Assembly (NCBI GenBank): GCA_002887195.1 | Contig: PJAB01000371.1 | Location: 1-28,616, forward strand | DNA: 28,616 nt | Reading direction: 5' to 3' | Origin: Chrysochromulina parva | Lineage: Eukaryota; Haptophyta; Prymnesiales; Chrysochromulinaceae | Shown: positions 27,901-28,616 of the stretch, one piece after another | Position numbering within the stretch: the first letter of the stretch is position 1 | Layout: every line of letters starts with the position of its first letter | Made by a program: the position numbers and the translations under genes | The notes under the pieces: generated by a model | The model's database searches: none | What the model was told of the DNA's origin: nothing | Seen by the model: the letters and a program-made list of their open reading frames with translations, nothing else

Positions 27901-28616
27901 GCGCGTGCATGCGAGCTCGCTGTCCTCCAACAAGCCGTCGGCGCTCAAGCGCGCGTCGATCACGTACGTGCAGCCGTGCAGCGCTTGCGCAGGCCCGAAG
28001 ATCAGCCCCGTGAACGAGTGCGCGATCATGCAGCGGCCGCGCGCCACGATCGTGTGTCGGCCGCCGCTCTCGTACCTGTGGGGACGAGGCGATGTGGTGA
28101 GCACGTGCATGCGAGGCAGGTCATCCTCGGCAATCAACGGCCATCCGCTCACGTAACTGTGGGGACGAGGCGCTGCGGTGAGCACGTGCATGCGAGGCAG
28201 GTCATCCTCGGCAATCAACGGCCATCCGCTCACGTAACTGTGGGGACGAGGCGCTGCGGTGAGCACGTGCATGCGAGGCAGGTCATCCGCGGCAATCGAC
28301 GGGCCATCAGCGGCACACCCAACTGGCCATCATCGGCACAATCAACGGGTCATCCTCGGCAAGCAACGGCCGTCCGCTCTCGCACCCGGGCGGCTCCTTC
28401 TCCATCAACCGTCTCTCCAAGGCGCTGCGCATCGTCGGCGTCGGGGGCGTCGGCGCGTGGCCGAGGCGGCCGTCGTACTCGGCGACGGACGCGTCGTGCT
28501 CGGCCACAACCAGCTTGAGCCCGCGAAGCCCGTGGGTCGGCGGCAGCCCCTGCGCAATCGAGGTCCACAACGCCTTGGCCAGGCCGCTCGCAGTGGCATT
28601 GGCGACGCCCGCAGCC
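24910..28616 (-). CDS. multidomain fusion: two PTPS-like domains, a middle domain, SAM methyltransferase and medium-chain dehydrogenase; 5' end outside the window (exons 28616-28386, 28075-24910)
   Basis: The in-window part is about 1131 residues, spliced in phase 2 (EKEPPG|YESGGRH). Residues 1-50 (NATASGLAKALWTSIAQG, LKLVVAEHDASVAEYD) are the end of one 6-pyruvoyl-tetrahydropterin-synthase-like domain. A second, about 84-215, reads MIAHSFTGLIFGPAQALHG, NLDDLAELAGENTT and ELEIVVRESDVAWAAY. About 225-420 (VVLDLDSLGG, RPLLVVSASAATHAAV) is unassigned and perhaps HAD-like. About 463-770 is a class I methyltransferase (VFDLGAGTLSML, AFDSD, LLARLAPGGLAYMP). About 800-1115 is a dehydrogenase with EIRTLTSMISTGTELLIYRG, YGYSLVGEI, the Rossmann motif FGCGVIGLLVLAALKALG and ASWYGRKPVGLVLG. 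I recall bacterial clusters encoding similar separate proteins, but the pathway is not established. The longer open frame to 28272 is intron sequence. Confidence 0.82.
28076..28318 (-). repeat. 81-bp tandem repeat array, three copies
   Basis: CTGTGGGGACGAGG (plus strand) recurs at 28076, 28157 and 28238, exactly 81 bp apart. The copies are nearly identical, with differences concentrated at the gene-proximal copy. Because 81 is divisible by three, the array stays open in the frame of the downstream exon. Confidence 0.95.
28076..28385 (-). other. intron D: 310-nt introner-like intron built from 81-bp units
   Basis: On the minus strand the donor GTGCGAG begins at 28385 and the acceptor CCCCACAG ends at 28076. 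The frames join exactly (phase 2). The first 19 nt resemble the start of the next exon (GTGCGAGAGCGG versus GTACGAGAGCGG). Three 81-bp units end at 28076, 28157 and 28238, each with CTCGCATGCACGTGCTCACC, GCGCCTCGTCCCCACAG and an internal GTGAGCGG. The distal part toward 28385 is a diverged fourth unit. Confidence 0.85.

Noticed and set aside
28076..28272. N-terminal repeats of the long minus-strand frame that opens at 28272 (about 66 residues)
   Set aside because: They are the 81-bp intron units read in frame. A spliced upstream exon joins at 28075 and the product continues naturally into the PTPS-like text.
28076..28318. CRISPR-like array
   Set aside because: Directly abutting 81-bp copies without unique spacers, within a eukaryotic intron.
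1..28616. Bacterial or viral origin of the window
   Set aside because: Precise GT-AG introns in three genes, and PHD, PUB and chromo-barrel domains, argue for a eukaryotic nuclear genome.

Overview
This window is nuclear DNA from a very GC-rich, gene-dense, intron-poor eukaryote, most likely a unicellular alga with a complex plastid. A haptophyte is my first guess; a pelagophyte or dinoflagellate is possible. The reasons are GT-AG introns that join open frames exactly, nuclear protein domains (F-box, PUB, PHD, SET, chromo-barrel), Ala/Gly/Pro-rich low-complexity tracts, and a membrane protein with a signal-plus-transit-like N-terminus. No rRNA, tRNA, CRISPR array or classical transposon was seen.

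Layout: an F-box-like protein (+, 839-1717) faces an alpha/beta hydrolase (-, 2129-3628). This is followed closely by a TLC-domain membrane protein (-, 3685-4458) and a degenerate SET-domain protein (-, 4600-5502). The SET gene is head-to-head with a large two-exon 2OG-Fe(II) oxygenase-like gene (+, 5578-9112). Next come a small two-exon membrane protein (+, 9798-10655), a PUB-PHD protein (+, 11395-12570) and a long IQ/coiled-coil protein (-, 13064-15853). The coiled-coil gene is head-to-head with a giant three-exon chromo-barrel/Agenet-like protein (+, 16189-22093). A secreted sulfotransferase-like protein (-, 22965-24386) follows. Last is the 3' part of a multidomain enzyme that fuses two PTPS-like domains, a SAM methyltransferase and a zinc-type alcohol dehydrogenase (-, 24910 to beyond 28616).

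The most interesting signal is in the introns. Three introns in three unrelated genes (6808-6886, 20727-20878, and 28076-28385 on the minus strand) share a conserved 3' module of about 40-70 bp with a branch-point-like CTCAC and a CACAG acceptor. Two of these are expanded as tandem arrays with 73-bp and 81-bp periods. A fourth intron (21642-21766) is an 11-bp minisatellite built on a TGATTGCATGC word that also occurs in the family. In three of the four, the first 19-33 bases of the intron are a near copy of the start of the downstream exon. Together these look like an active or recently active introner (intron-generating) family, with intron birth linked to local duplication. The second notable item is the fused enzyme, whose parts resemble a bacterial gene cluster joined into one polypeptide.

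All functional calls rest on motif reading only. No search, alignment or structure prediction was run.
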